A stretch of DNA of 64,000 nucleotides from Pseudoips prasinana. Taxonomy: Eukaryota; Arthropoda; Insecta; Lepidoptera; Nolidae. The translations under genes were made by a program, and so were the position numbers. The stretch is from assembly GCA_951640165.1 (NCBI GenBank), contig OX621252.1, forward strand, positions 27,673,934 through 27,737,933. Reading direction: 5' to 3'. A model generated the notes under the pieces. The model did not search any database. It was not told the DNA's origin and saw nothing but the letters and a program-made list of their open reading frames with translations. Each line of letters opens with the position of its first letter. The first letter of the stretch is position 1. Below are positions 1-10,837 of the stretch, in pieces.

Positions 1-229
1 TCCCTCTGTTCGACGGGACCCATCTACGTGCAGATGGGTCAAAACCTGTTTAGGCTGCGGTGCATGCTTGCGCGAATCCCGTGACCTAGACTAAAGGTAG
101 TTGTGGAAACACCGTGGGGTTTTAGTCGGTACACCGGTAATCTACTGGGAGCCCGACATACCCTGTCGCTTGCATAGCGGCAGGGATCCGTAAAGGATTT
201 CCCCACGATAAAAAAAAAAAAAAAAAAAG
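1..229 (+). mobile_element. 3' end of an R1-like non-LTR retrotransposon with poly(A)
   Basis: GC-rich untranslated tail that ends in a run of about 18 A at 211-228. The segment around 118-210 (GTGGGGTTTTAGTCGGT, then GGGAGCCCGACAT, then CCCCAC just before the A run) resembles 3' UTRs of R1-clade LINEs of Lepidoptera, from memory. The element is cut by the window edge, so no coding part is visible. Orientation follows from the poly(A). Clade assignment is tentative. Confidence 0.6.
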
Positions 230-1331
230 CACGTAGCTATTAAAGTGATCTCTGCTGATCTCAGGAATACTTGAAGGGTTGAATATATAATAAAACCACA
301 TCTAGTACTTGAACTGTTGCTATATTGGACTGATTGTTCTCTGATAGCTCTCTGTTTGTACTACAAAATTGTAATGACCTAGGTGTGCGGTTTGAACGAA
401 ACCATACGGTCATCTATTTCAGCACTAATGCCACCTAGTGATACATAATGTGAAACTTATTTAAGTATTTTTGTATCAATGACAGTATTGATCGTAAACA
501 ATTGTAAATATTATAATTAGTTTTGTTGCATGTTATTATTTCTTAAGTTAAATCATAAATAGTTCTTAAGTCTATTCATAAAATATTCTCGTTCCAGAAC
601 AATTGTAATCAAATCTTGTTATTTCTCTTTTTTAAGTGAATGATATTCTGTTTGAGAAATAAATATCTTTAACCTGAAGTAGATTTCTTAGGGTCGTTTA
701 CGTGGAACCTCATTCAGTACTCAAAAGGTCTGGTGTTGTTTTAGTTTGGCGGCATCTATGAGCAAGAATATAATTATTATTATGTGGGGCAAGTCGGGCC
801 CACCAACTTACGCAGACCATTATTTTGTATGAATCTCGCACTTCAAATGCTTTGATAGATAAAAAGCTGGTTAAAAAAGAAAGGGGATACCTACAATGCC
901 GTTCTAAGTGCAAAAGCGATATCTCATAAAAAATCTTCATGAGGATTTTTATACTTTTATTTTTAGCTTTAAAAATACGCATTTATCCAACAAAGCCAAA
1001 TAGCGGTAACTAATTAAAAACATATAGAAAAACCTTTTAATCTAAACCTAACTAACTAAACTCTAAAGAAAAAAGAAAACAATATTTACAAAACATCTAA
1101 CTCGCCTTTATTGAGATACCGCTTTTGCGTCTAGCACGGCAGTATAGGTCACGAAACAACCACGCTTTCGACTTCTGGGTATCATTAGAAGTATTTTTAT
1201 TAATTAAAACGGTTCATTAAAATCAACTACATTTTAGAGCACCCAGTTATCTAAACACCAATTTAATTAAATTTCTAACTCGGATAACTTGACGCCCTTC
1301 CAAAACTGCTCCTTACTTTCTGTAAATCGGT
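230..1331. other. Anonymous AT-rich DNA
   Basis: No supported gene or repeat boundary. The only open frame (710-982, minus) is a 90-residue frame of ordinary length for AT-rich DNA and has no recognisable domain. Confidence 0.5.
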
Positions 1332-1578
1332 CGGTCACCGTAGCCTAGTTGGTAGTGCTCCTGCCTACGAAGCTGGTGGTCCCGGGTTCGAATCCCGGTA
1401 AGTGCAAATATTTGTGTGATGCGCACGAATATTTGTTTCTGAGTCATGGATGTTTTCTATGTGTATAAGCATTTATCTGTCTATATAAGTATGTATATCG
1501 TCGCCTGGTACCCATGGTACAAGATTTGCTTAGTTTGGGGCTAGGATGATCTGTGTGACATTGTCCCTAGATATTATA
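1332..1578 (+). mobile_element. tRNA-derived SINE, family A (copy 1)
   Basis: Head carries a Pol III type 2 promoter: box A-like TAGCCTAGTTGGTAGTG and box B GGTTCGAATCC. The body includes ATTTGTTTCTGAGTCATGG and the tail motif GCTTAGTTTGGGG, ending near TCCCTAGATATT. Seven copies of this family lie in the window (also at 27151, 32390, 40271, 41180, 42486 and 62659), which lets the ends be read by comparison. Family letters are my own labels. Confidence 0.88.
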
Positions 1579-2009
1579 AAAAAATCGACAAATGAAACTG
1601 AGTATGACTGCATAATATGCAAAAATGGCTGTTATAAATAAAATCTTCGTACTGCAAATGAATTACTACGTATACACTAGATACTATCGCTTCCGGCTGA
1701 AATATTCCGTATAACCATAAATTAATTTTATCAATAACCATTGATGCAATGGTAGCGTGAAATATTTTATTAGTCATTGTAAAGTTTCAGTGGATTTTAT
1801 AAAACAAACACCAATTTATTTACTTTATGCGCTCATAAATCCACCAAAAAGAAAACTGTATAAAAATTTTAATAAAAAAATCAGACTTGTTACGTCTATA
1901 GCTGGTTAGTAAAACATAGAGATCTTATGCCTAATGTTAGTAATTTTATTATTTTGAGACCAGACAGGTGTTCGTCTGTCATCTACTCACAATAACATTA
2001 ACTTAATTA
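1579..2009. other. Anonymous AT-rich DNA
   Basis: I see no gene or repeat family here. The 67-residue frame overlapping the start, on the minus strand, shows no domain. Confidence 0.4.
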
Positions 2010-2278
2010 CTTACTTCCTTATCGTATGGGCAGTGGTTAACCTAACGTCAGAGCTATTCAAGCCGCCCATTAGGCCTCTGACATGGCTTAATGGCTGTTG
2101 CCTAATGACTTCAACCGGGACCGACAGCTTAACGTGCCTTCCGAAGCACGGAGACTCTCAGAAATTTAACCACTTTGGCGGTCACCCATCTATGGAGTGA
2201 CCTCGAGCTTTGTTGCTTAACCTCACAGATCACTTACAGACCGGTGAGAGCATCTAGCTATGAGCACCTCTGCAATAA
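2010..2278 (-). mobile_element. 5S rRNA-derived SINE (copy 1)
   Basis: On the minus strand the head reads like a degenerate 5S rRNA gene: CTCACCGG, then GAGGTTAAGCAAC (5S box A region, about 2213-2225), then AGATGGGTGACCGCC (5S box C region, about 2177-2191). The spacing is about that of the 5S internal control region. An unrelated tail follows (GTGCTTCGGAAGGCAC and on to about 2010). Three further copies lie at 35545, 47225 and 49447, all on the minus strand. Matching SINEs headed by 5S rRNA (the SINE3 type) is established for other animals; assigning this family to it is my inference from these two boxes. Confidence 0.78.
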
Positions 2279-2453
2279 TATTTAATAGAGCTCCCTGATG
2301 GTTGTCAGGATGGAGTTGGAGCTGTTCCAACCTTTGCAGAGCTATGTGGCGGTATTTTTTCCTGATGGTGGCATGGAAACCATCAACTTGTGCCTCCGTG
2401 AGCATGCCGGAAGCCCTGCAGAAATGAGACAGCCCCATCAACATCCTAAACAT
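2279..2453 (-). pseudogene. Fragment of a LINE ORF2 C-terminus (uncertain)
   Basis: The minus-strand frame contains FCRASGMLTEAQVDGFHAT followed by IRKK, then LLNIIAEV. This resembles the extreme C-terminal tail found after the reverse transcriptase of Jockey-type LINEs (pattern: C..S.M...A.VDGFHA.IRK). It runs directly into the 5S-derived SINE, so the two may have been copied together or simply abut. No catalytic domain is present. Short and diverged, hence low confidence. Confidence 0.4.
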
Positions 2454-2597
2454 AATAATAATGATTTATTTCGGAAAATTGGATTGAAACCATGGATAGG
2501 TTAGTATTGAACTACGTTCGTATACAATTCACATTAATCATAACAAACAAAATGAAAAATATATTCACAAACAACGTACAAAAAAAGAAATATATAT

Positions 2598-2908
2598 ATT
2601 ATACATATAATAAAATCGTAGGAAAGCCAAAACTGTACATTGAACATTTTTTAAAAAGGATACTTGAGGAGTGATCTACTATCGATATCAAAGCCAAAAA
2701 TATTTTTTAGATTTTTTGTCTGTTTGTATGTATGTATGTCCGGACTAAACTCAAAAAGTACTACAGGGATTTACTTCAAATTTTGCAAGAATATTACTTA
2801 GAGGTCGGGTCAACATATAGGCTACATATTATCACGCTATCACCTACGGGGGAGGAGCTGTGATCATTTATAAAGTTTATCGCGGGTAAAACCGCAGGGC
2901 ACAGCTAG
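2598..2908 (+). mobile_element. Non-autonomous Helitron, family H2 (copy 1)
   Basis: The 3' end is well preserved: a short hairpin (CGCGGGTAAAACCGCAGG), then GCACAGCTAG ending at 2908 and followed by T. The body (TTTTTGTCTGTTTGTATG, AGGTCGGGTCAACATATAGG, GGAGGAGCTGTGAT) is shared with copies at 36360 and 50082. The 5' end is blurred: the expected TC is lost in an AT run near 2598. It has no coding capacity and must rely on a helicase in trans. Confidence 0.72.
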
Positions 2909-3533
2909 TAATACATAATGGTCTCCAAATTTACACGTACAAAAAATTGTGTCCAGCTTCCAGATACAGATAATTTACTGATAGGCTCATTTGTGTCATA
3001 GGAACGATCTGTAAAACATAATTCGGCTATCTTACAGCTCAAAATCAGTGAACAAACGATTTCATTTACATCTCAATAATCACATATAATATCATACATA
3101 ATATATCCTTTTGCTAAATATGCTTATAAATACTATATTTTACCATTTTAGTAACGCATCAAACACAGTCTTATGCGTTCATTGTAATTGAATTGACCAA
3201 TTTTAGTAACAAACCTCTATTAACTTGACCTTTAACCGTATTTTTTATTCTGCGACTTAACTATGTGTCTAAATAACATCATCTTAAAACTTCAAGATGG
3301 CCGATTACCATGAAAATTCGATCGCCGTTGAAAGATCGACGAAATTACTATAATTTTAAAACTTTATAACATTAACCCGACAACGGCAAACAAAAAAAAA
3401 AAAACTAAATTATGACTTGGCTCCCTTGGGTTGATATTTTATCTAGGGTATTCTTATAAGTTCTTCAAAAACATAATTTGCTTAATACTTATAACTTAGC
3501 CAGCCATGATTTTTTGTTGTATAACATCGAAAT
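2909..3533. other. Anonymous AT-rich DNA
   Basis: No gene or recognisable repeat. An A-rich run lies near 3391-3403. Confidence 0.4.
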
Positions 3534-3795
3534 GTGGCGTGGTTGGTTCATGCTTGCTTTGCACGCCGAGGCGCAGGACGTGGGTTCGATTCCCACCCAG
3601 GACAGATATTTGTGTGCATAAACATGTCTGTTTGTCCTGAGTGTGGGTATATTTAACTATATAAGTATTTATTTACAAAAGAAAAGTTGTAGGTATATGT
3701 AATATATGTATCTGTTATCTGGTTTGCATAGTACAAGCTCTGCTTAGTTTGGGAACTGATGACCGTTTGTGAGATATAATTATTAAGATATTATA
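3534..3795 (+). mobile_element. tRNA-derived SINE, family B (copy 1)
   Basis: tRNA-like head with box B GGTTCGATTCC (3580s), then CCACCCAGGACAGATATTTG, a middle part with CTGAGTGTGGGTATATTTAA, and the tail CATAGTACAAGCTCTGCTTAG plus TTTGGGA. Partial copies occur at 16497, 23086, 32283, 55175, 56730 and 57226. The tail motif is shared with families A and G. Confidence 0.75.
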
Positions 3796-4490
3796 ATATA
3801 AATACCTACCCCAGTTTTAGCTCCTATTATAAACTGTTAAAAATAAGAAGATTGAGGTGATCCAAGGCTTTCTGTTTATCTTCCCTATCAGCTTGGGTAT
3901 ACAATAAAGCAATATCGCCGACTTTTTGTACACCCGCAGGTGGAAACCTGAATGCTATATTTTTTATCGTTTGTTTTGGTATTATTTAATAGATATCATT
4001 TCAGCTTCTTCAAAAGATTGCTCTGCAAACTAAAATAATAATCGAAAATTGGTGATGTAATTCGAATCATTTGAACACCGTATAATCCACTTCTATTTTA
4101 AAAATACTCAATTTGCGGAAGTTACGAAAGTTTTATAATAGTGTAGATTATTCACGAGTAAATATAGCTGAGCGGTGGTTTACGACGCAACGTTGTACCG
4201 TGTTGCGACCAATTCAATAGGCCAAATTGCGGAGAGGACAGCCCTAGTCGAATGGCGAACTCGAGTGGTGCCACAATTCATAAGAGTTAATAATAATCAT
4301 GGCGACAATTTCCAATGGAACCAAGCCAAACGGGAGATTAAAACAAAGATGAGCGGACTATATGTATATATGGGCATTTCTTTCAAATGTTGTTATGATT
4401 TTAAGTATTTTTCTAACAGCCTGGGATCCCAAAGCAAACTGTTGCCGAAATCAATTCTTGTAACAATATATTTGAAAGAATATTTTTACA
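3796..4490. other. Anonymous DNA with a 135-residue open frame
   Basis: A frame at 4175-4582 (plus) has no domain I recognise and its 3' part overlaps the LINE insertion point at 4526, so it cannot be one old gene in its present form. Nothing else is supported here. Confidence 0.35.
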
Positions 4491-5024
4491 GGTGGTTAGT
4501 AAGGCAAATATTTGGGTGTGTGGTTAATAGTATAAATAATAATACATCCATTTATTATCTCATCACAAATGGGGTTACATAATACATATACGTTTATAGT
4601 TACGTTTCAACATACAAAGCATGTCTCCAACTAGCCCCAACTTTGTGAGAGACTGGTGCCTGAAATAGGTTTGAATGAAAACCTGTACTACAGGTCACCA
4701 GGCCCACCACGCGGCAATGCTAGTAAGATGCTTACTAAACCATAAGTTATAGATATAAATCTGGAAGCAGTTATACAATTCAAGCAGTTATATAATTCTA
4801 AAACACTTTATATAATTCTAAAAAACAGAAGATAAACATTAAATAGAAGAGTAAGAGAGAGGGTACAGAATACAGATTGATGGTAGATGTGTGTTTGTCT
4901 GAGTGTACGCGAGAGAGTATTGTGAGTAAATTTGTGTTTGTGAAACATATAAGTGTAGGTGCAATCATGTAGTGTAGAGTATGTATTTGTAGCGAGAGAT
5001 TTGAACAAAACACTATACCATAAG

Positions 5025-6715
5025 TTATTGTAAAACGATTAAAAGATTTTCAGTTTGTTGGTAGTCTAGGGTTTTTAGATAGGAACAGACAGAAATTTTG
5101 CATTGTACTTTGTTTTTATGATAGATGTTAAGGATACAATTTAGTTTATTGTACAAGAAAACACCAAGAAAAAAGAAATGCCTTTGAGACAGAGCTGTAG
5201 AACATGCTCTAGAAGGACACACTTTACCCTGACGCCGTTTATCTTTAAGAAGCTTCGGATTATATGGCAGTTGTGAATGTTTTTTTAAGATGGTGTGTAA
5301 TATAAAAGTTTGTCTCACCGTGAGAACATTCCACCTTTTATACAAATCTACAGTAGGATATCGGAAAGGAAGACCAGCAGCTACCTTGAGAATAGCACGC
5401 TGGGCTCTCTCAACCTCAATGACAAGGGTTTTCGCAGCACCTCCCCATGAAGTGATGCAGTAATCTACTAATGATTGACATAAGGCATAGTATACCATCT
5501 TAATTGTATTTGGATCGGCTACATGTCTTAGATTTTTAAAAACGTAGATGACTTTCCGAAGGCGTGTGACTAATATCTTTATGTGTTTGACTCATTACCC
5601 TGTCACCACCTCTCACTGCGGCCAAGACACCTTTAGCCGTCAGTACGATCGGTCTTGTGAGCCTGCTTGACCGGCAGTGAGAAAACCCTCTCTCCGGTGT
5701 ACATTGCACTACGTACACACCCCTGCTTCCTTCATAGTTTCCGTCTGTTGCCTTAGGTCTCCTGGCAACAGGCTTCCCGTACCTATCTATATAATTATAT
5801 GTTATCAGTACATATGGTTAGGCTAGGGTGGTAGGACTATTACGAGTGGTACACAGTAAGGAGTAGGTTACGTGCGAGCGTTGGTTAATTTGACCCTACA
5901 AATTATCTTATGCCCGTACAGTGTTCTTTAAAAGTGAGGTGTTGGTCAATAACAACACCAAGGTATTTGACCTCATCAGTTCTTTCAAGAATCGGACAAG
6001 AGCATTGGTCAAATCCCATACTACAACAATGAGCCGGAATAGTCAACAAGCTTGGAGGAAGTTGATTAAACCTATGTGCAAAGGTGATATATTTAGTTTT
6101 GTCGACATTGAGAGATAGCATGTTGTCCCGAAGCCACACACAAACTCGAGCCATGCTTACTCTTGCATTTTGAAACACCTCTTCCCATGCAGTTCCACTA
6201 AAGAACAGAGCTGTATCGTCCGCAAAAGCAACTATTTTCCCTTTGAAATCTTGAAGTTTATATAGATCGTTTATATATATTAAGAATAAAGTAGGCCCGA
6301 GGATGCTGCCCTGGGGAACACCAAATTTAATAAAAAGCTCGTCACTTGTCTTATTTTCTATCCTAACCCTTTGTTTTCTGTCCGTTAGAGAGTCTTCAAG
6401 TAGTTTTAAGGGTACTCCTCTTATCCCTATCCTATAAAGTTTGTTCACGAGATGAGGAATAGAGACCGTGTCAAATGCTTTGGCCAAGTCTAGGAATATG
6501 GATAAACATTTTTTCTTTTCATCCATATTTGTTATGACAGCGTTTAAGAGCTCATGAACTGCTTGATTCGTAGATTTTCCTCGTCTGAAGCCAAACTGAA
6601 CGCATGAAAGTAAGTTATTGGATTCAAGGTAATCTACTATTCTATTATTAATTATTCTTTCCAAAACTTTGGACAATGTAGGTAAAATTGAGATAGGGCG
6701 GTAATTATTGACACT
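5025..6715 (-). pseudogene. Broken ORF2 (reverse transcriptase) of a CR1-type LINE
   Basis: Two separated open parts. The first (6676-5903) holds reverse transcriptase blocks: FLDLAKAFDTVS (motif A), GVPQGSILGPTLF (motif B), AFADDTALFF (motif C) and VKYLGVVID. The second (5498-5025) is the C-terminal tail with YCITSWGGAAKT and FRYPTVDLY. Compared with the intact 952-residue relative, the endonuclease and the start of the reverse transcriptase are missing. The frame is split where the 336-bp insertion lies: FKEHCTGIR stands before it and LRKVIYVFKNLRHVAD after it. Catalytic aspartates are retained, but the frame cannot give a working protein. Confidence 0.85.
5565..5900. mobile_element. 336-bp insertion in the LINE, possible solo LTR
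   Basis: Comparison with the intact LINE at 19.7-22.5 kb shows this block is extra. On the plus strand it starts TGTGACTAATATC and ends GACCCTACA, so it has TG...CA ends as LTRs do, and it contains TATATAATTATATG near 5787. I could not find a clear 4-6 bp duplication at the edges (GGCG to the left, AATT to the right), so solo LTR is only a guess. No coding frame with a known domain. Confidence 0.4.
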
Positions 6716-6728
6716 AGTACAATAGTAT

Positions 6729-7470
6729 TAACCACACATCCAAATATTAACCTTGCTGCAATATAAATTGAATAAATTCAATTCGATTTCGGTACATTCT
6801 TACCAATGACAACAATATGGGATCTTGGTTTACTTGCCATGTTTTAGATCTTCCCACCTTGTGGTTGGCAATATCCATCTTTCGTTTGCATATCGTGAAA
6901 TTTCTCTTCCTCATTGCTACTTAAGCTTTGGATTTGTGTTACTGCATTTAATATTTTGGGTCTTATGATTTCATTTTTAATTTTATGTTTTTTAATATTC
7001 TTTTTTCAATTGTGAATTGTCTGTCCCACCTTGTATGTGCCAGTACATGTTTATCAACTATACACCTAGTAAAAATGCATGTGTAAATGCATATTGGATT
7101 ATAAAGTTTAGTTTCCCGCTAACCGTTTATGACTTGCACCACCCGTTCAGCTGTACACAGGAAGGCTGTAAGCTGTAGGGGCACAGGAAATTACGCGGAG
7201 CGAGGGGTGCGCAAATCAACGTAACCGCCTTGTTTATTGTAACTCTACTGAGTTAGGACGAGTTCAGTGCAAAAATAGTGACATAGAAAGGTCTGATTAA
7301 TCTATCACACGTATTTTCTAGAGATATAGTGAATACGTGTTTTATTAAAACAGTATTCAGCTAAATTCAAAAACAAACAAAACTTTCATAGAGTGCCGCT
7401 TAACGGTATTTAATAAATTAATAATAAAAATTTATGTTTTTAAACTTTCTCGATTTGTACACACTTTTTT
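6729..7470. other. Anonymous AT-rich DNA
   Basis: Apart from the right arm of the small palindrome at 6721-6752, I see no gene or repeat. Confidence 0.4.
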
Positions 7471-7474
7471 ATAT

Positions 7475-7637
7475 TGTGGTCACGGGTCTCAATCGCGATA
7501 ACAATTTAAGGCAAAGCCAAAAACCTTTAGGTTACCCGGCATTTCGGCATGGATTGCACCAGCCGTGGTCACGTCGACCCTTGACTGAAAGGTAATGATT
7601 TGCCTTAAATTGTTATTGCGATTGAGACCCGAGTCCA
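7475..7637. mobile_element. MITE-like element with long inverted repeats
   Basis: The left arm GGGTCTCAATCGCGATAACA and the right arm (GGGTCTCAATCGCAATAACA on the minus strand) pair over about 37 bases around a central part of roughly 90 bases. No coding capacity. The target duplication could not be set. It could be a DNA-transposon MITE or a simple foldback. Confidence 0.65.
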
Positions 7638-7639
7638 TA

Positions 7640-8540
7640 ATAATAAAAAAGATAGTAAAAGACCTCAAGTGAAGTGAATAAACTAATCAAACCTTATAAA
7701 ACTAGCTTCTGTTGGTGCAGCTATATTGTGCAAATCACTGTAAGTTCTAGGCATCTAACAGTTTTGCATTTTGAAAGACGATAATATGACAATATAATTT
7801 ACAAATTAAATTGCTAATTTAATTCTGTATCCCATCTATAGAATTACCGCGCACTTAGGTGCTTTACCAGACCATTAGTTTACGGTCCCTTGTTTTTGTT
7901 TATTCTTACTATTTCGGGACTTTGAGAATATTTAATTATGTCAAGCCTGTTAAAATCTTACTTCATACTCTACACAAAAACAAGAAACACTAACAAGTAA
8001 CATTTAACCATTAATAAGACAGTACATTCTATCAAAAGGCTAGCTTATTAGTTCTAAGTTGTTGTTGATAATTAAAATATATCCGAGATTTGATGCAGCC
8101 ATCTTGCTCCTACATTTAGACTTTAATTGTTATTGCAATTAGTCGCAATTTTATAATTTTCCAAAAATAAAATCCAGCTCAATTTTGACAAAAACTTTAT
8201 AAACTTATATACTTAAAAATATAAAAGTGGTTCTTGTCAGTTTCTTCATAAATAATAAGTGAACAAAGCAAGCCGTCTTTGAACAGACAATAAAAATACA
8301 AGTTCTATAACTTTGCGAACTCTAGACGGCGGAAGCAGGCCGTAGGAATTAATTTCTGCAAGTTCAAGAAACTATGAAACTAATCTAAAGAAGACAATAG
8401 TACGTAGGTACTTTTCGCTTTTAATAAAACTAGGCTTTAGTTGTTCTGTATCTTGTCGCAGATTAAAATTATGCTTGAGAAAATGTTTAAAGAGATATTG
8501 TTTGCTAAGTAAAGTGACTATTTGTTGGTAACTTGGAGCC
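7640..8540. other. Anonymous AT-rich DNA
   Basis: I see nothing with gene or repeat structure. Confidence 0.4.
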
Positions 8541-8544
8541 TATG

Positions 8545-8665
8545 GTGCCTGTATGGCTGACGGCAAAAAGTCTCGTCCCGTGGGGTGCGTAGAAGTTGTT
8601 ACTAGGCAATATCTTCCAGAAAACTGGCAGCAGCATCTCTCTGTGTATCACCAACAGCAATCTGC
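8545..8665 (+). mobile_element. SINE family E, head fragment
   Basis: Contains GCTGACGGCA, CGTCCCGTGGGG, GCGTAGAAGT, CTGGCAGCAGCATCTCTCTG and TGTGTAT, matching the more complete copy at 48870-49112. Truncated, and directly followed by an RTE tail in opposite orientation. Confidence 0.6.
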
Positions 8666-8667
8666 GG

Positions 8668-8818
8668 GACAAAGGCGTCCCCAAACATCTCCACAATTAC
8701 CGGTCTTGCGCTATCCGCATCCAGCGGCTCCCATGGACTTTCACAGGATCATCGGTCCTTCTTGTGGGTGGCCTGCCCACGCTGCGTCTTCCTGTTCGTG
8801 GTTGGCACTCGAGTACCA
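8668..8818 (-). mobile_element. RTE-type LINE 3' end (family b) fragment
   Basis: On the minus strand it encodes remnants of the RTE C-terminal tail, and the DNA matches 57424-57642 (GCCTGCCCACGCTGCGTCTT, GATCATCGGTCC, CCGGTCTTGCGCTAT). Not functional. Confidence 0.65.
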
Positions 8819-8829
8819 TTCTTCGCTGT

Positions 8830-9430
8830 TTTAAGCACGGTATAATTAATTTCGTACATTAATTCTGAAAGTCAGTGGTGCATCCCTTGCATTTGAACTC
8901 CAGACTGCTGACTCTATATGCCAACCGTCAAACAAATAGGCTAACTCGTTATAATTATATGTGTTTAAAGGAAAAGGTGCCGAAAATAGAAACTTTCATA
9001 ATACGTGTCACATCAAGAAGAAGTTATATCAATCAAATAAAGGGTTCTCGCGTGTGCATAAATCGCACAAAAAGATTATAACCTCATTTAACTTCCTTTT
9101 TTAACTCCTCAAAACTACACTTTAATGAGGGTTACGAAGACCCAAAATAATTTATTTTTCGCCCCATAATTTGCATATAATCCCATAACTTTTACGTAAT
9201 TCTAATATAATGAATGACATTTTGGAAAGATCATTAGAAAGGTTTCATCCCACACATGAAGCCTTTATGAATACTATAGAAATTATGTGTCGTTAATGGC
9301 AAGTAAAGTAAGCAAAATATTGTTTAACTTAAATAACTATACTATGTCAGACTTCGTAGAACATTCTCCGCAAAATTGGGAGATAACAAGTTTAATCAAT
9401 TTATTTTCAATTAAATAAACTTATAAAGAT
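8830..9430. other. Anonymous AT-rich DNA
   Basis: No domain in the short frames and no repeat family recognised. Confidence 0.4.
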
Positions 9431-9437
9431 GTTATCA

Positions 9438-9556
9438 AGAAAGGACAGATCAGAACTAGATACACTAAACCGGCGAGCATGTATGAAGAATATAATGACA
9501 GTAAAAAGAGGTGTGCAAAATTCGTGACATATGGAAATCCGTTGCCTCAGCCTAAG
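9438..9556 (+). mobile_element. RTE-type LINE C-terminal fragment (family a), degenerate
   Basis: Near match to the end of the 13589-13984 frame: AAGAAAGGACAGATCAGAAC, ACCGGCGAGCATGTATGAAG, AATATAATGACAGTAA and GGAAATCCGTTGCC. It has a small internal deletion and no intact frame. Confidence 0.7.
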
Positions 9557-9572
9557 CCATTTTTTTTTAGTT

Positions 9573-9671
9573 TAGAAGACAACGCCTGCACTAGGTGATC
9601 TAATCCCTGTGACGTGGGGTACTTTACAAACATATAAGAGACGGACACAAATTACATCGAGACACAGAACA
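9573..9671 (-). mobile_element. SINE family C, tail fragment
   Basis: Reverse of the family C tail: AGACAACGCCTGCACTA, TGGGGTACTTTACAAAC, ACACAAATTACATC. The promoter head is missing. Confidence 0.65.
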
Positions 9672-9897
9672 ACTATTTTATTTAAGTTTTAGGTAACTAC
9701 TTCCTTTTCTTTAATGTTTTTGGAGGATCTCTAGTCTAGCCAGTTGCAAGTAGTCAAAATTTAAATAATTTTCTAGATTTATTTTGAATTTACTTGCACT
9801 TAATTTTAAAACACAATTTTTTAATTAGCTAAAAAGTGTTTTTTGACTAAATCAGTAAATTAGAAAACATATCAGGAAATTTAAAAAAAAATAATAA

Positions 9898-10353
9898 TTA
9901 ATAAACTGATTATCGCGGCGGTTAAAGAAACAACAAGAGAATTTGCTGTAACGTTGATGAGAATGCGTTCCGGGCACATCCCATCGAATAAATTTGCGTT
10001 TTTAATGGGTAAGACTGACTCGCCTGATTGTTCAGATTGCATTAAAATTGATGACATCCAACATGTTCTGTTGGAATGTGTAAGGAACGAATACCAACGT
10101 CGAAGGGTGTGGTTAGTGTCTATGGATATTGGGGTTTGCAATAGTTTCTTAGCCTCACCATATTCGGAGGAGGCTGAGAAGCTTTGTACGATATATTTAT
10201 CGAGAAGTGGAAATGTTGTTTAGGGTATAGTTTACGATATTTACGATACTTCTTGTCAACTTTAAATTGTTGTTAATTTGTATTTTTTATTACGGGGCGG
10301 CATCGTCAATTCGAATTCGACTTAGACCCATTATAAAAAGATAAAAAAAAAAA
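9898..10353 (+). pseudogene. LINE ORF2 C-terminus with 3' UTR and poly(A)
   Basis: The plus frame reads LMRMRSGHIPSNKFAFLMGK, then a zinc-knuckle-like part PDCSDCIKIDDIQHVLLEC (C-x2-C ... H-x4-C). This is a C-terminal arrangement found after the reverse transcriptase in several LINE clades (Jockey, I and relatives). The frame stops at 10221 and a short UTR follows, ending in an A-rich run at 10341-10353. The copy is severely 5'-truncated. The clade cannot be fixed from the tail alone. Confidence 0.68.
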
Positions 10354-10837
10354 AATCGCGGCTGTGCTTACCGAATGCTCTTCCAGGGAATGTCAGTAAT
10401 TGACAAACAACGAAGAAAAACAACGAAACGAGTTTTCTTTATGTCTGCATTTGTGAAAGAACACGTCAGGCAGTCTGATATTTTGCAAGAAACAGTAAAT
10501 AAGCACAGCGGGACCGTCACTTCCGCTTTGACCACTCAACCATCCACATCAACACAGCCTTCTTTTGGCTTTTTCAGAGAGGCACAACTTCTGGATGGTT
10601 GGAGCAGTTGCAAGCAGTGAAAGCCTTTTATTTTTAACAAGGCCGGGGGAATGCCTAAGCATGCCACCCGCAAAAAGTGTCTCCGGTTGGGTATGTCGTA
10701 TACTAACTAAACCTAACCTTTTTTTTTATAAGTGGGAATGCCTTCGCATGCCACCCGCAAAAAGGACTTGCACCAACTAAACCCACCTGCCGTGGAGTTC
10801 TCTTGGCGCTTGATGGGGGAGTCCCGGGAACGCGGGT

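Larger units (their letters stand above)
4534..6720 (-). mobile_element. 5'-truncated CR1-type LINE with target-site duplication
   Basis: Minus-strand LINE of the same family as the longer copy at 17.9-22.9 kb. It keeps part of ORF2 and the 3' UTR (4534-5024), which shares CTGTAGTACAGG and CACCAGTCTCTC with the longer copy. The 5' end is truncated just upstream of the NYRPISILP block of the reverse transcriptase. Both ends are flanked by the octamer AATAGTAT (4526-4533 and 6721-6728), which I read as the target-site duplication. A further 336-bp sequence interrupts it at 5565-5900. Confidence 0.82.

Noticed and set aside
1332..1410. tRNA-like sequences with boxes A and B (also at 27151, 42486, 23636, 25918)
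   Set aside because: Each is followed by the same long body, and anticodon-arm pairing is poor. They are SINE heads.
8505..8862. Overlapping frames on both strands suggesting a gene
   Set aside because: They lie in SINE E and RTE fragments, which are GC-richer and so hold long chance frames.
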